A stretch of 64,000 nucleotides of DNA from Veillonella sp. DNF00869 (GTDB lineage: Bacteria > Bacillota > Negativicutes > Veillonellales > Veillonellaceae). The notes beneath the pieces are model-generated. The model searched no databases. It was not told the DNA's origin and saw only the letters and a list, made by a program, of their open reading frames with translations. The stretch covers positions 1 to 64,000 of the forward strand of contig NZ_KQ960772.1 in the NCBI RefSeq assembly GCF_001553345.1, in the 5' to 3' direction. Positions within the stretch are counted from its first letter, which is position 1; each line of letters begins with the position of its first letter. Positions 8,173 to 16,322 of this stretch are shown here, piece after piece. The translations under genes were made by a program, and so were the position numbers.

Positions 8173-9330
8173 TTATGAATTAGTTTTTAGCTGAACTTTC
8201 TTTCCAAACTTTTTCATAAATGCTGTCTGTGTCGTAGCATCTAATTTGTCTACGGTTAGAATTAAGCCGTCTACATTCGGTGTTGGTGTTACAGCTAGGA
8301 TAGTGCCATGGGGCTCCAATTGACGATACAAGTAAGCGGCATCGGTTTGTAAATTGTCAAAGTCACCTAAGTTATAAGTACCAGTAGTAATGATGTGATT
8401 ATCTAAGAAGTGTTTGTCTTTAATATAGGCGGTTTCTGCAGTGATAGCTTTCACATCGCTAGAAGATGTAAAGGAAATGACTAATTTACCATCACGCCAG
8501 AACATAGCGCCACGATGGTGGAAATCGTAATTCTCGCCAAATGTTTTCTTGATCAGAGCGCGTGCCGTTTCTTCCATTTGTTGTTGCTGAATTGTGCGCT
8601 GAATAGCAGTAGCTTCTTTAGAGAAAAGTAAACGATATGTAATTTCTGCAGCTTCACCACGAGTGATATATTTTTCTGGATTGAATAAGCCTTTTGTGCT
8701 GTAATTGATGAATCCCCATAAAGCTAGTTCACGTACTGATGATTGAGCCCAAGGAGCGATAAATTTCTGATCACTAAAGTGGATGGTATCGAGAGCTGTT
8801 GGGTCTTCAGTACGATATCCTTGGTAGTGTAAAAACTTATCAGCAACCACGGCAAATTCTTGGCGAGACATATATTGTTCTGGACGATACGTATTGTCAC
8901 CATAACCGCTGATAATATTAGCTCTTGCTACACTTTCAATAGCTAGAGAAGACCAACGGTCGGAAGTGATGTCTGAAAATGAACTAGCTAACATAATAGA
9001 TGGAGTATCTCCAATCATATTGCTAAATAAAGAGGCAGCTTCCTCACGAGATAGTGGGTCATTGGGTTTGAATGTGCCATTACGATATCCACTCATTAAA
9101 CCTTCTTTTGTCATTTTAGTAATTGATTCATAAGCCCAAAAGTTACTAGGTACATCAGTAAATCGATATTTTTGTACTCGATCAAAGGTAGAAATCGTAT
9201 TTGGTTGAGAATATGTAAATGTGTTAGGTGTGGTTACCATAGTGCTTGTAGATAGTGAGTTGCTAGTTTGTGCTTGTAATAATACTACAGGCAATACAGT
9301 TAGCAATAGTGCAGAATAAATGCGTTTCAT
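8173..9330 (-). CDS. Secreted protein with three N-terminal SLH domains
   Basis: 385 residues. A signal peptide (1 to about 20, hydrophobic LLLTVLPVVLLQAQ) is followed by three S-layer-homology repeats near residues 55-105, 118-168 and 183-233: FTDVPSNFWAYESI, FSDITSDRWSSLAIESV and FSDQKFIAPWAQSSV. Each has a later GYRNGTFKPNDPLSREE-type segment. The C-terminal part of about 140 residues (from FGENYDFHHRGAMFW) is not recognised and has no OmpM-like barrel pattern. In Negativicutes SLH domains bind polyamine-modified peptidoglycan, so it is probably periplasmic and wall-bound. Its own function is unknown. Confidence 0.85.
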   Translation of the reverse strand: MKRIYSALLLTVLPVVLLQAQTSNSLSTSTMVTTPNTFTYSQPNTISTFDRVQKYRFTDVPSNFWAYESITKMTKEGLMSGYRNGTFKPNDPLSREEAASLFSNMIGDTPSIMLASSFSDITSDRWSSLAIESVARANIISGYGDNTYRPEQYMSRQEFAVVADKFLHYQGYRTEDPTALDTIHFSDQKFIAPWAQSSVRELALWGFINYSTKGLFNPEKYITRGEAAEITYRLLFSKEATAIQRTIQQQQMEETARALIKKTFGENYDFHHRGAMFWRDGKLVISFTSSSDVKAITAETAYIKDKHFLDNHIITTGTYNLGDFDNLQTDAAYLYRQLEPHGTILAVTPTPNVDGLILTVDKLDATTQTAFMKKFGKKVQLKTNS

Positions 9331-9707
9331 GGTGTGCCTCCGAATTAGGAAACTAAAAATGTTTTACTATATGTATCATACCATATTTGAAAGATTCACT
9401 CCATGCGAAAAGAGTGATATTTATCAATGAATTTACTATAGAAAAAATTGAATTATAGAGCGATGGTTATCTCTTTCATGAGTTTTGGTTATAGCACTAG
9501 TTTTAAGTAGGAATTAGAGACTGAAAAGACATGTGTGTTTTAATAGAAGATTTGATATGTATTAAAATACATAAAAATTATATAATCCTTGATGCTATAA
9601 GGATTGATGAGACTAGGGAAAACGTGTGATTTTTGCTACAAATGAGCTGGTTGATAATGACTAGCAAAATGGTATAAAAATGGCTTCTTGCTAATATTGC
9701 AAGTCTT
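9331..9707. other. AT-rich intergenic region before lutA, no gene seen
   Basis: The gap between the divergent SLH and lutA genes is 524 bp, of which this is the part before the lut promoter. There is no credible ORF. Short palindromic pieces such as TGTATTAAAATACA occur near 9555, and the region could hold operators for a lactate-responsive regulator, but none is certain. Confidence 0.4.
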
Positions 9708-9736
9708 TTGTAATTACAGAAAAATTACTATATAAT
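9708..9736 (+). promoter_or_regulatory. Sigma-70-type promoter of lutABC
   Basis: TTGTAA (9708-9713), 17 bp, then TATAAT (9731-9736). Transcription would start near 9743 and leave a leader of about 110 nt. A fully matched -10 suits a central catabolic operon. Confidence 0.7.
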
Positions 9737-9854
9737 AAAATCATCGGAAAACTATTTAGAACCTACTGTTCTAATAGTACATAGATGGAAAACGATTGTT
9801 GCATTTCGCCAATCAAGTGATAGTAGTTTACTTTAAAGTTGAGGATGTGAAAAA

Positions 9855-10592
9855 ATGAAAATTCATTTATTTCAACAATGTTTGATTGATATGTTCTACC
9901 CTCATGTAGGCATGGCAGGTGTAAAGGTTCTTGAAAACCTTGGCTGCGAATTAACAGTTCCTAAAAAGCAAGTGTGCTGTGGTCAGATGTTTGTTAACTC
10001 TGGTTACAACGAAGCTGCAAAAGGAGCTATTAAAAATACAATTGAACAATTTGAAAATGCTGACTATGTAGTGAGCATGTCTGGCTCTTGTGCGTTCGCG
10101 ATTCGCGACGAATATCATCATATTTTGAAAGATGAACCAGAATGGTTAGCACGAGCTGAAAGATTGAGCTCTAAAATTTATGAGTTTACACAATTCATCG
10201 TAGACGTATTAGGGGTAACTGATGTGGGTGCTCGCTTTAACGACAAAGTGACATACCATAAATCTTGCCACGTAACACGTTTGATGGGAATCAAAGAACA
10301 ACCTATGAAACTATTAGCAGGCATTCAAGGTTTAGAATACTTACCATTGCATCGTGCAGAACGTTGCTGTGGATTTGGTGGTACTTTCACAGTAAAAAAT
10401 CCTGAAATTTCCGCTGTTATGACACGAGAAAAAGCATTAAATATTGCTGATTCTGGTGCTAACATTGTAGCAGGTTCCGACATGGCTTGCTTGATGAATA
10501 TTGAAGGTATGTTAGATCGACTTTACAAAGAAGGCGAAATTGATCGCCATATCCGCGTAATGCATATTGCGGAATTATTGAATAGTCGATAG
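9855..10592 (+). CDS. lutA: L-lactate utilization protein LutA (Fe-S oxidoreductase subunit)
   Basis: 245 residues. LutABC oxidises L-lactate to pyruvate in the cytoplasm, passing electrons to the quinone pool or other acceptors. Two CCG-type cysteine-rich domains are present: KKQVCCGQMFVNSGY with SGSCAF, and HKSCHVTRLMG with ERCCGFGGTF. The length is typical of LutA/YkgE. It is the first gene of lutABC, 11 bp before lutB. Lactate is the main carbon source of Veillonella, so the operon is likely central. Confidence 0.93.
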   Translation: MKIHLFQQCLIDMFYPHVGMAGVKVLENLGCELTVPKKQVCCGQMFVNSGYNEAAKGAIKNTIEQFENADYVVSMSGSCAFAIRDEYHHILKDEPEWLARAERLSSKIYEFTQFIVDVLGVTDVGARFNDKVTYHKSCHVTRLMGIKEQPMKLLAGIQGLEYLPLHRAERCCGFGGTFTVKNPEISAVMTREKALNIADSGANIVAGSDMACLMNIEGMLDRLYKEGEIDRHIRVMHIAELLNSR

Positions 10593-10603
10593 GAGGAGTC
10601 ACC

Positions 10604-12049
10604 ATGAGTAATATTGTGTACGATAAACGCCCGTTTAAGACACGCGTTAATGATGTGCTTGCTAATGACTTCAAAGTAAAAGCCATTCAAACAGCACAGG
10701 ATGTATTCTATGAAAAACGTAAAGCTGTAGTAGATCAAGTAGCAGAATGGGAAGACTTCCGTAATGAATCTGCTGATTTGCGTGACCATGTATTGGCTAA
10801 TTTGGATTACTATTTAAACCAATTTGCGGAAAATGCTGAAAAAGCTGGTGCTCATGTGCACTTTGCAGCTGATGATAAAGAAGCAACAGCAATTTGTTTG
10901 GAAGTACTTCGTGCCAAAGAAGCAAAAATGGTTGTTAAATCCAAAACCATGGTATCTGAAGAAATCGGATTAAACCATGAATTAATTGAAGCAGGCATCG
11001 AAGTAAATGAAACTGACTTGGCAGAATTTATTTTGCAAACAGCAGATTTCGATCCTCCATCTCATATCGTAGTACCTGCATTGCACTTTGAACGTAACCG
11101 TATTCGTGATACATTTGCGAAAAAATTAGGTTATGAAGGTACTGAAAATCCAGAAGAAATGACTCGTTTCGTACGTCGCTATATTCGCGATCGTTTCTTG
11201 CGTGCAGACGTAGGTTTCACTGGTTGTAACTTCGGTGTAGCTGAAACTGGTACTATTACTATCGTATCTAACGAAGGTAATGGTCGTATGGCAAGCTCCA
11301 TGCCTAAAACGCAAATTGCATTGATGGGTATGGAACGTTTGGTGCCTGACTTCGCATCTTTGGATGTGATGATGGAAATGTTGATTCGTTCCTCTGTAGG
11401 CGCTAAAATTTCCAACTACTTCTCCATGATCACAGGTCCTGCTCGTGAAGGGGAAGCAGACGGTCCAGAAGAATTACACATCATCATCATTGATAACCGT
11501 CGTTCTGGTATTTTAGGTGGTGATTTTGAAGAAATGTTACGTTGTATCCGTTGTGGTGCATGTATGAACATTTGCCCTGTATATCGTCATATTACAGGTC
11601 ATGGTTATGGCTCTATCTATCCAGGTCCAATGGGTGCTGTATTAACTCCACTATTGGTTGGTTATGAAGAAGCTGGCGATCTTCCTTACGCGTCCACATT
11701 GTGCGGCGAATGTTGGGAGCATTGCCCAGTTAAGATTCCATTGCATGAATTGTTATTGAAACATCGTCAAGTGATTGCTGATAAATTACAAATGCGTCCA
11801 GCTATCGAACGCAGTATCTTCCACACAGTGGCAGGTGTATTTGCGAACTCCTTCCTGTTCGATATGGGTACCAAAATGGGTGCTATCGGCATGAAATTAA
11901 TGAGTAACAATGGCCATATGGCAGATTGGACAAAAGTATTACCAGTAGTTGGTGGCTGGGTGAAAGCAAAAGATATGGGCTTGCTCAAAATGAGTAAATT
12001 CCGTGATGAATATGCAAAACACGTAGCACAAAAGGGAAAGGAGAAATAA
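10604..12049 (+). CDS. lutB: L-lactate utilization protein LutB (iron-sulfur protein)
   Basis: 481 residues. The N-terminal LUD domain (about 60-290) includes GFTGCNFGVAETGTI, typical of LutB/YkgF. A ferredoxin-like pair of 4Fe-4S motifs follows: CIRCGACMNICPVY near residue 312 and TLCGECWEHCPVKIP near residue 365. It would pass electrons between LutC/LutA and the acceptor. It starts after AGGAGG, 11 bp after lutA. Confidence 0.95.
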   Translation: MSNIVYDKRPFKTRVNDVLANDFKVKAIQTAQDVFYEKRKAVVDQVAEWEDFRNESADLRDHVLANLDYYLNQFAENAEKAGAHVHFAADDKEATAICLEVLRAKEAKMVVKSKTMVSEEIGLNHELIEAGIEVNETDLAEFILQTADFDPPSHIVVPALHFERNRIRDTFAKKLGYEGTENPEEMTRFVRRYIRDRFLRADVGFTGCNFGVAETGTITIVSNEGNGRMASSMPKTQIALMGMERLVPDFASLDVMMEMLIRSSVGAKISNYFSMITGPAREGEADGPEELHIIIIDNRRSGILGGDFEEMLRCIRCGACMNICPVYRHITGHGYGSIYPGPMGAVLTPLLVGYEEAGDLPYASTLCGECWEHCPVKIPLHELLLKHRQVIADKLQMRPAIERSIFHTVAGVFANSFLFDMGTKMGAIGMKLMSNNGHMADWTKVLPVVGGWVKAKDMGLLKMSKFRDEYAKHVAQKGKEK

Positions 12050-12050
12050 A

Positions 12051-12761
12051 ATGGATCAAGCAAAAAAACAAGCCTTTTTAGGTCGCCTATCTCGTGCGTT
12101 AGGCCGTGACTCAATTCCTACATCTGTAACTCCTTTTGATTTTTCAAAAGGACCTCAAGAGACAATGTATTCTGACCTTAGCCATGAGCAAGTAGTACAG
12201 ATGTTTAAAACAGAAGCAGAACGCTTAGGTACTAAACTTATCGAAGTGGATGCTTCTCAAGTAGGTCAGGCATTAGTGGACGAAATTGTGGCTCGTGGGG
12301 GCGGTAGTGTTGTGTACCCTAAATCTGCAGAAGTAGAAACATATGGTTTAGAAGCTGCATTCCAACAATTAGGGGAAGACCAAGCTACATTCTATCAATG
12401 GGATGCTACGAAAGGTCGTGAAGCGAACATCAATGTGGCGAAGGATTCTAATATTGGTATTACATTCCCAATCTTGGGGATTGCAGAAACAGCAACAGTA
12501 ATCCAACCAAGTACAGAAGAATCTGGTCGTTCCTTGGGCTTATTGCCTTTAACGCATATTTCTGTATTGCGTGAAGATACAATTCATCCACGTATGACAC
12601 AAACGATGGCAGAATTAGCGAAAATCTATCGTAATGATCCAGCTAAGTTCCCTACAAATGTGGTTCATATTTCTGGTCCATCTAACACAGCGGATATCGA
12701 GTTAGTTCGTGTCGTTGGTGTACATGGTCCGATTAATGTAACTTTCATCTTAGTTAAATAA
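12051..12761 (+). CDS. lutC: L-lactate utilization protein LutC
   Basis: 236 residues, LUD family. The C-terminal half has GITFPILGIAETATVIQPSTE and HISVLREDTIHPRM, then HISGPSNTADIELVRVVGVHGP, the usual LutC/YkgG signature. The start codon lies 1 bp after the lutB stop, so translation is probably coupled. It is the last gene of the operon and is followed by a strong terminator. Confidence 0.94.
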   Translation: MDQAKKQAFLGRLSRALGRDSIPTSVTPFDFSKGPQETMYSDLSHEQVVQMFKTEAERLGTKLIEVDASQVGQALVDEIVARGGGSVVYPKSAEVETYGLEAAFQQLGEDQATFYQWDATKGREANINVAKDSNIGITFPILGIAETATVIQPSTEESGRSLGLLPLTHISVLREDTIHPRMTQTMAELAKIYRNDPAKFPTNVVHISGPSNTADIELVRVVGVHGPINVTFILVK

Positions 12762-12787
12762 GAGCTATAGTTCATAAACAATTAGGA

Positions 12788-12829
12788 TATAGGGTAGTTG
12801 ATAGGTATATCAACTACCCTATATTTTTT
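12788..12829 (+). terminator. Terminator of lutABC
   Basis: TATAGGGTAGTTGATA and its exact complement form a 16-bp stem with loop GGTA, followed by TTTTTT. The inner GTTGATA/TATCAAC core is the same as in the dispersed terminator family, but the outer arms differ. Confidence 0.92.
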
Positions 12830-12917
12830 GGTTCGAGAGGTTTTTTGTTACCTGTTGGTGACAGCAAGTGTTTCTATACTAAATATGGAGTTATCCGTGT
12901 CATAACAGATATCATAT

Positions 12918-12945
12918 TTGACAAAAGACCTTTTTTTTGTATACT
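12918..12945 (+). promoter_or_regulatory. Promoter of mscS with a T8 tract in the spacer
   Basis: TTGACA (12918-12923), 16 bp, then TATACT (12940-12945). Eight consecutive T (12931-12938) sit inside the spacer, so slippage there would change the spacing. The rest of the 304-bp gap holds no gene. Confidence 0.7.
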
Positions 12946-13065
12946 TAAAGATAATATATTTACAAGTTTAGTTTGATAGCTATCATAGAATGTAATTGTA
13001 TGTGGGTTATCTATTATATACTGTGCGTTAGTTATTGCAACATAGTTATAGGAAAGGAATAATGT

Positions 13066-13944
13066 ATGTTATTAGCAGAAGAAAAAGTTGCCACAGCCAC
13101 AGCGGTAGGCACTGAAAAGGTAGCAGAGCATGTAGAGGAAAGTATTTCCTTTGTTAATCATGTGCAATCCTTATTACTGGAATATTTACCTAGTATTATT
13201 TTAGCCATCATCGTGTTGATTATAGGCCGCTATTTAGCTTTATTTGTAAGACGGTTGTCAGTACAATTGATGAGTCGCACTGGTTATGATCAAACCGTGC
13301 GCAGCTTTGCGTCTCAAATTATTTACTACACTATTTTGTCCGTAGTCGTGCTGTCAGCTTTGTCCTTAGTGGGATTTCCGACGAATAACTTCTTGGCAGC
13401 TTTTGGTGCCTTCGGTATCGCCATTGGTTTAGCGTTGCAAAATAACATGTCCAACTTAGCTTCGGGATTAATTATTTTGGCGTTCAAACCCTTTAAAGCA
13501 GGGGATTGGATTTCTGTGAATGGTGTGGAAGGCTCTGTGAAATCTATCCATTTAATTAACACCGCCATTGCGACGAAAGAAAATCGAATTGTCTTCATCC
13601 CGAACTCGGCTATTACATCCAATAACTTGATGAACAGCAACTATGAACTAACACGCTATATTACGTTTGTCTTTGGTATTAACTATAATGCGGATCATCA
13701 TCGGGCCATTGAGATTATCAAAGAAATTCTTGCGAGCACAGGCAAGGTTCATAATATGGATACCTTAGAAATCGGTATCAAAGAATTTGGCGATAGTTCT
13801 GTGAACATTGTTGCCTATCCTTTAATTAACGCCAGTGATTTCAGAGAAGTCTATTATGGTGTTATGTCCGATGTGAAAGATCGTTTTGATGCAGAAGGCA
13901 TCGATATTCCGTATCCTCAACGTGTGGTACATATGGCTAACTAA
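13066..13944 (+). CDS. mscS: Small-conductance mechanosensitive channel (MscS family)
   Basis: 292 residues. Three N-terminal membrane helices include the pore helix AAFGAFGIAIGLALQNNMSNLASG (near residue 110), the MscS TM3 pattern. The cytoplasmic beta domain follows (FKAGDWISVNGVEGSV, then IPNSAITSNNLMN) and ends with GIDIPYPQRVVH. It would release solutes on hypo-osmotic shock. It is monocistronic and complements MscL at 5650. Confidence 0.92.
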   Translation: MLLAEEKVATATAVGTEKVAEHVEESISFVNHVQSLLLEYLPSIILAIIVLIIGRYLALFVRRLSVQLMSRTGYDQTVRSFASQIIYYTILSVVVLSALSLVGFPTNNFLAAFGAFGIAIGLALQNNMSNLASGLIILAFKPFKAGDWISVNGVEGSVKSIHLINTAIATKENRIVFIPNSAITSNNLMNSNYELTRYITFVFGINYNADHHRAIEIIKEILASTGKVHNMDTLEIGIKEFGDSSVNIVAYPLINASDFREVYYGVMSDVKDRFDAEGIDIPYPQRVVHMAN

Positions 13945-13961
13945 TAGCCTAAGAGAATCCT

Positions 13962-13995
13962 ATTCCGTACCCGCAAGATATAGGTGGGTACGGAA
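13962..13995 (+). terminator. Hairpin after mscS
   Basis: ATTCCGTACCC and GGGTACGGAAT form a perfect 11-bp stem with a 12-nt loop. No strong T run follows, so it may be a weak terminator or a 3'-end stabilising hairpin. Confidence 0.55.
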
Positions 13996-14113
13996 TATCC
14001 AAGGGCAATGCGATTCCATGCCTATCATGTATAGTGCATATGGTAAATAATACACTAAGACGATGGCATACTTGTTTACGTCGATTCGTACTCAATGAAG
14101 AGGAGGCAATCCT

Positions 14114-14665
14114 ATGAATGAAAATATATATGAGTCTATGAAAGCTGCTGTAGCAGAATTGGCTACGACAGCAAAACTGCAAGAAGGTAAACTACTGGTA
14201 GTAGGATGTTCCACTAGCGAAGTGAGAGGTGGTCATATTGGTAAGGATTCCTCTCTCTCTGTGGCATCAGATTTGTTTACAGCGTTGTCTGAAGTACAAG
14301 ATGAATATGGCTTTGACATAGCAATTCAATGTTGTGAACATCTCAATCGGGCCTTGGTAATGGAACATCATGCCGCAGAGGCTAGAGGCTATGAAGAAGT
14401 AAATGCTGTGCCTACGCAACATGCAGGAGGCTCCATGGCAACTACAGCCTATGCAACTTGGTCGGATCCTGTGGTGGTAGAGCATGTAAAGGCTGATGCA
14501 GGCATCGACATTGGAGATACTTTTATTGGTATGCATCTAAAACATGTGGCAGTGCCTGTGCGATTAAGCGTAAAAGAAATTGGAGCAGCTCATGTAACAG
14601 CAGCTCGTGTGCGGCCTAAATTTGTAGGGGGAGATCGAGCGCAGTATAATGAAGCGTTAAAGTAA
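14114..14665 (+). CDS. UPF0340 / YwlG-like protein (TIGR01440 family)
   Basis: 183 residues, function not established. It has the conserved family segments VVGCSTSEVRGGHIGKDSS, QCCEHLNRALV, the NAVPTQHAGGSMATTAY stretch and GMHLKHVAVPVR. It is soluble with no signal peptide. Members are widespread in Firmicutes, often beside glycine hydroxymethyltransferase or arsenate-reductase-like genes, but that context is absent here. GAGGAGG lies ahead of the start. The next gene begins 16 bp after its stop. Confidence 0.85.
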   Translation: MNENIYESMKAAVAELATTAKLQEGKLLVVGCSTSEVRGGHIGKDSSLSVASDLFTALSEVQDEYGFDIAIQCCEHLNRALVMEHHAAEARGYEEVNAVPTQHAGGSMATTAYATWSDPVVVEHVKADAGIDIGDTFIGMHLKHVAVPVRLSVKEIGAAHVTAARVRPKFVGGDRAQYNEALK

Positions 14666-14681
14666 GAACTGTGAGGTAATT

Positions 14682-15143
14682 ATGGAATTTTATACCTATG
14701 CTTATGTGGTGCAACGAGGAGAGTTTACATCTCTGTTGCAATACATTATGACATCTATTTTATTAGTAGCATTGCTAGTAGTAGGTGTAAAAGTTATGTA
14801 TAATCGTTTTGATACTAAGTTCCGTGACTTGGGCATTATCATTGTATTGGGGCTTGTATTTTTATTAGGATTGCAAGTTAATGATTATACTCGTGATGCT
14901 AATAGTGCAGAAGAATCGAGCTATATGGTACAATTCTTAAATAATTTAAGTGAACGTGCCGATGTACCTAAGGATAAGATTCGCGTTAATACATTGCGCG
15001 TGCAAGATCGTATGATAGTCAATATCGAGGAAGCCTATTTTGAGGTGACTTTTACTATGAATAAAGATGGCTATTCTTTGCGACCTGTGGAGATGATCAA
15101 CAGTAATCCTAAGGTGGTAGATGTGAAGAAGGATGGGCAATAA
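14682..15143 (+). CDS. DUF3290 family membrane protein
   Basis: 153 residues with two N-terminal transmembrane helices (about 18-38 and 48-66) and a soluble tail that ends in a small alpha/beta domain (EEAYFEVTFTMNKDGYSL). It is directly followed by a DUF421 gene, the pairing usual for these families. No biochemical role is known to me. It probably forms a membrane complex with the next gene product. Confidence 0.75.
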   Translation: MEFYTYAYVVQRGEFTSLLQYIMTSILLVALLVVGVKVMYNRFDTKFRDLGIIIVLGLVFLLGLQVNDYTRDANSAEESSYMVQFLNNLSERADVPKDKIRVNTLRVQDRMIVNIEEAYFEVTFTMNKDGYSLRPVEMINSNPKVVDVKKDGQ

Positions 15144-15144
15144 T

Positions 15145-15789
15145 ATGTTAACAGGATATACATTAGTATTTATTAAGCTAGCCCTTGGTATTTTAGCTCT
15201 CATTTTACAAATGAACTTGATGGGTAAGGGAAACTTGGCGCCGAACTCGGCTTTAGATCAGGTACAAAACTATGTACTAGGTGGTATTATTGGTGCTGTT
15301 ATCTACAGTGAAAGCATCGGCATCTTACAATTCTTCCTGGTATTGATTGCTTGGACGATTGTAGTTATGGGCTTACGTTTTCTTAGCGCTCATGTGCGAT
15401 GGATTAAGACACTTATTGATGGACGACCTAGCATTGTCATTGATCGGGGAAAGATTCGTGTTGGAGAATGTTTGAAACGTGGTCTTCGTGGCAGTGATTT
15501 GCAGTTGAAACTTCGGAGCGCAGGGGTTACCCTTGTGAGTGATGTACGCCGTGCTGTGCTAGAGCAAAATGGTCAATTAACGCTGGTCATGAATGGTGAC
15601 GATATCATTCGCTACCCTGTTATTGTAGATGGCGTAGTAGATCCAGATATTCTAGACCTAGCCGATAAAGACATGGCTTGGTTGGAAGAAGAAGTGCGAG
15701 ATCAAGGATATTCCATTAGGGATATCTATGTAGGAGAATACTTCAAAGGAGATTTAATCCTGCACCCCTATGAAGGGCATCGAGTATAG
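15145..15789 (+). CDS. DUF421 (YetF/YdfR-like) membrane protein
   Basis: 214 residues. Three N-terminal helices are followed by the DUF421 cytoplasmic domain: GALSxx-like SALDQVQNYVLGGIIGAVIY, then GRPSIVIDRGKIRVGECLKR and RGSDLQLKLRSAGV. I choose the ATG at 15145, 1 bp after the preceding stop. The upstream ATG at 15133 lies inside the ribosome binding site. The family's role is unsettled (linked to stress or spore envelope in bacilli). Confidence 0.8.
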   Translation: MLTGYTLVFIKLALGILALILQMNLMGKGNLAPNSALDQVQNYVLGGIIGAVIYSESIGILQFFLVLIAWTIVVMGLRFLSAHVRWIKTLIDGRPSIVIDRGKIRVGECLKRGLRGSDLQLKLRSAGVTLVSDVRRAVLEQNGQLTLVMNGDDIIRYPVIVDGVVDPDILDLADKDMAWLEEEVRDQGYSIRDIYVGEYFKGDLILHPYEGHRV

Positions 15790-15868
15790 TCCCATTGTAT
15801 GTTAGAATAGAAGGGTGTATACTTGGAGCAGAAAGATATAAGAAGTTAGAGCATTCTTTCATAAACTC

Positions 15869-15898
15869 AAAAAAGGACGGTGGCAGCCGTCCTTTTTT
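15869..15898 (+). terminator. Terminator of the DUF3290-DUF421 operon
   Basis: AAAAAAGGACGG and CCGTCCTTTTTT form a perfect 12-bp stem with a 6-nt loop and a T run. It rules out the apparent ORF that runs across it (15795-16058). Confidence 0.93.
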
Positions 15899-16088
15899 CT
15901 TTCTATTTTCTACTCTTGTAATACTTCAGAATTGCATATGTCAAAAAATAACAATCAATCCTTGTAGAATAGGGACAAGAAAACTAGTACATATAAAGGG
16001 ATACTTAAGAGATAATTATCAAATTAATTCTGTTATAATAATAGCATCTAATGTATAGCACAATTTATGATGGATTAGGTATATACCC

Positions 16089-16117
16089 TTGAATAGGGAT
16101 AGAAAAACATGTATAAT
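16089..16117 (+). promoter_or_regulatory. Promoter of the SRP RNA gene
   Basis: TTGAAT (16089-16094), 17 bp, then TATAAT (16112-16117). The predicted start near 16124-16126 coincides with the 5' end of the closing SRP RNA stem. Confidence 0.8.
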
Positions 16118-16125
16118 GATAGGGT

Positions 16126-16268
16126 AATAGCATTGGAATATGACAGTTCTATGGGGCTTGTGCAAGGAGAGCCTGTGAACCATGTCAGGCCTTGATTGGA
16201 GCAGCATTAAGCGGTCACTCTCTTGTGCCACGAGGAAACCTATAGGGCTGTCAGATTCGAGTGCTATG
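16126..16268 (+). ncRNA. ffs: Signal recognition particle RNA (small bacterial type)
   Basis: About 143 nt. The ends pair over roughly 20 bp: ATAGCATTGGAATATGACAG against the complement of CTGTCAGATTCGAGTGCTAT. The apical domain has GTCAGG (16184-16189) and AGCAGC (16200-16205), the conserved Ffh-binding asymmetric loop. The tip between them is CCTTGATTGG, so it lacks the common GGAA tetraloop. No Alu domain is present, unlike the long Bacillus scRNA. It sits directly upstream of dnaX, the usual Firmicutes position. The RNA targets membrane and secreted proteins with Ffh. Confidence 0.88.
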
Positions 16269-16270
16269 GT

Positions 16271-16297
16271 AAAGCAGCTAGCTTAGCTGCTTTTTTT
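16271..16297 (+). terminator. Terminator of the SRP RNA gene
   Basis: AAAGCAGCTA, loop GCT, TAGCTGCTTT and a T run. It separates the RNA from dnaX, which starts 26 bp later. Confidence 0.9.
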
Positions 16298-16322
16298 CAT
16301 ATCTTAAGGGAAAGGAGGGGCT

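Noticed and set aside
15795..16058. Possible 87-residue ORF after the DUF421 gene
   Set aside because: It runs through a strong terminator hairpin (15869-15898), has no ribosome site, and its composition is unlike a protein.
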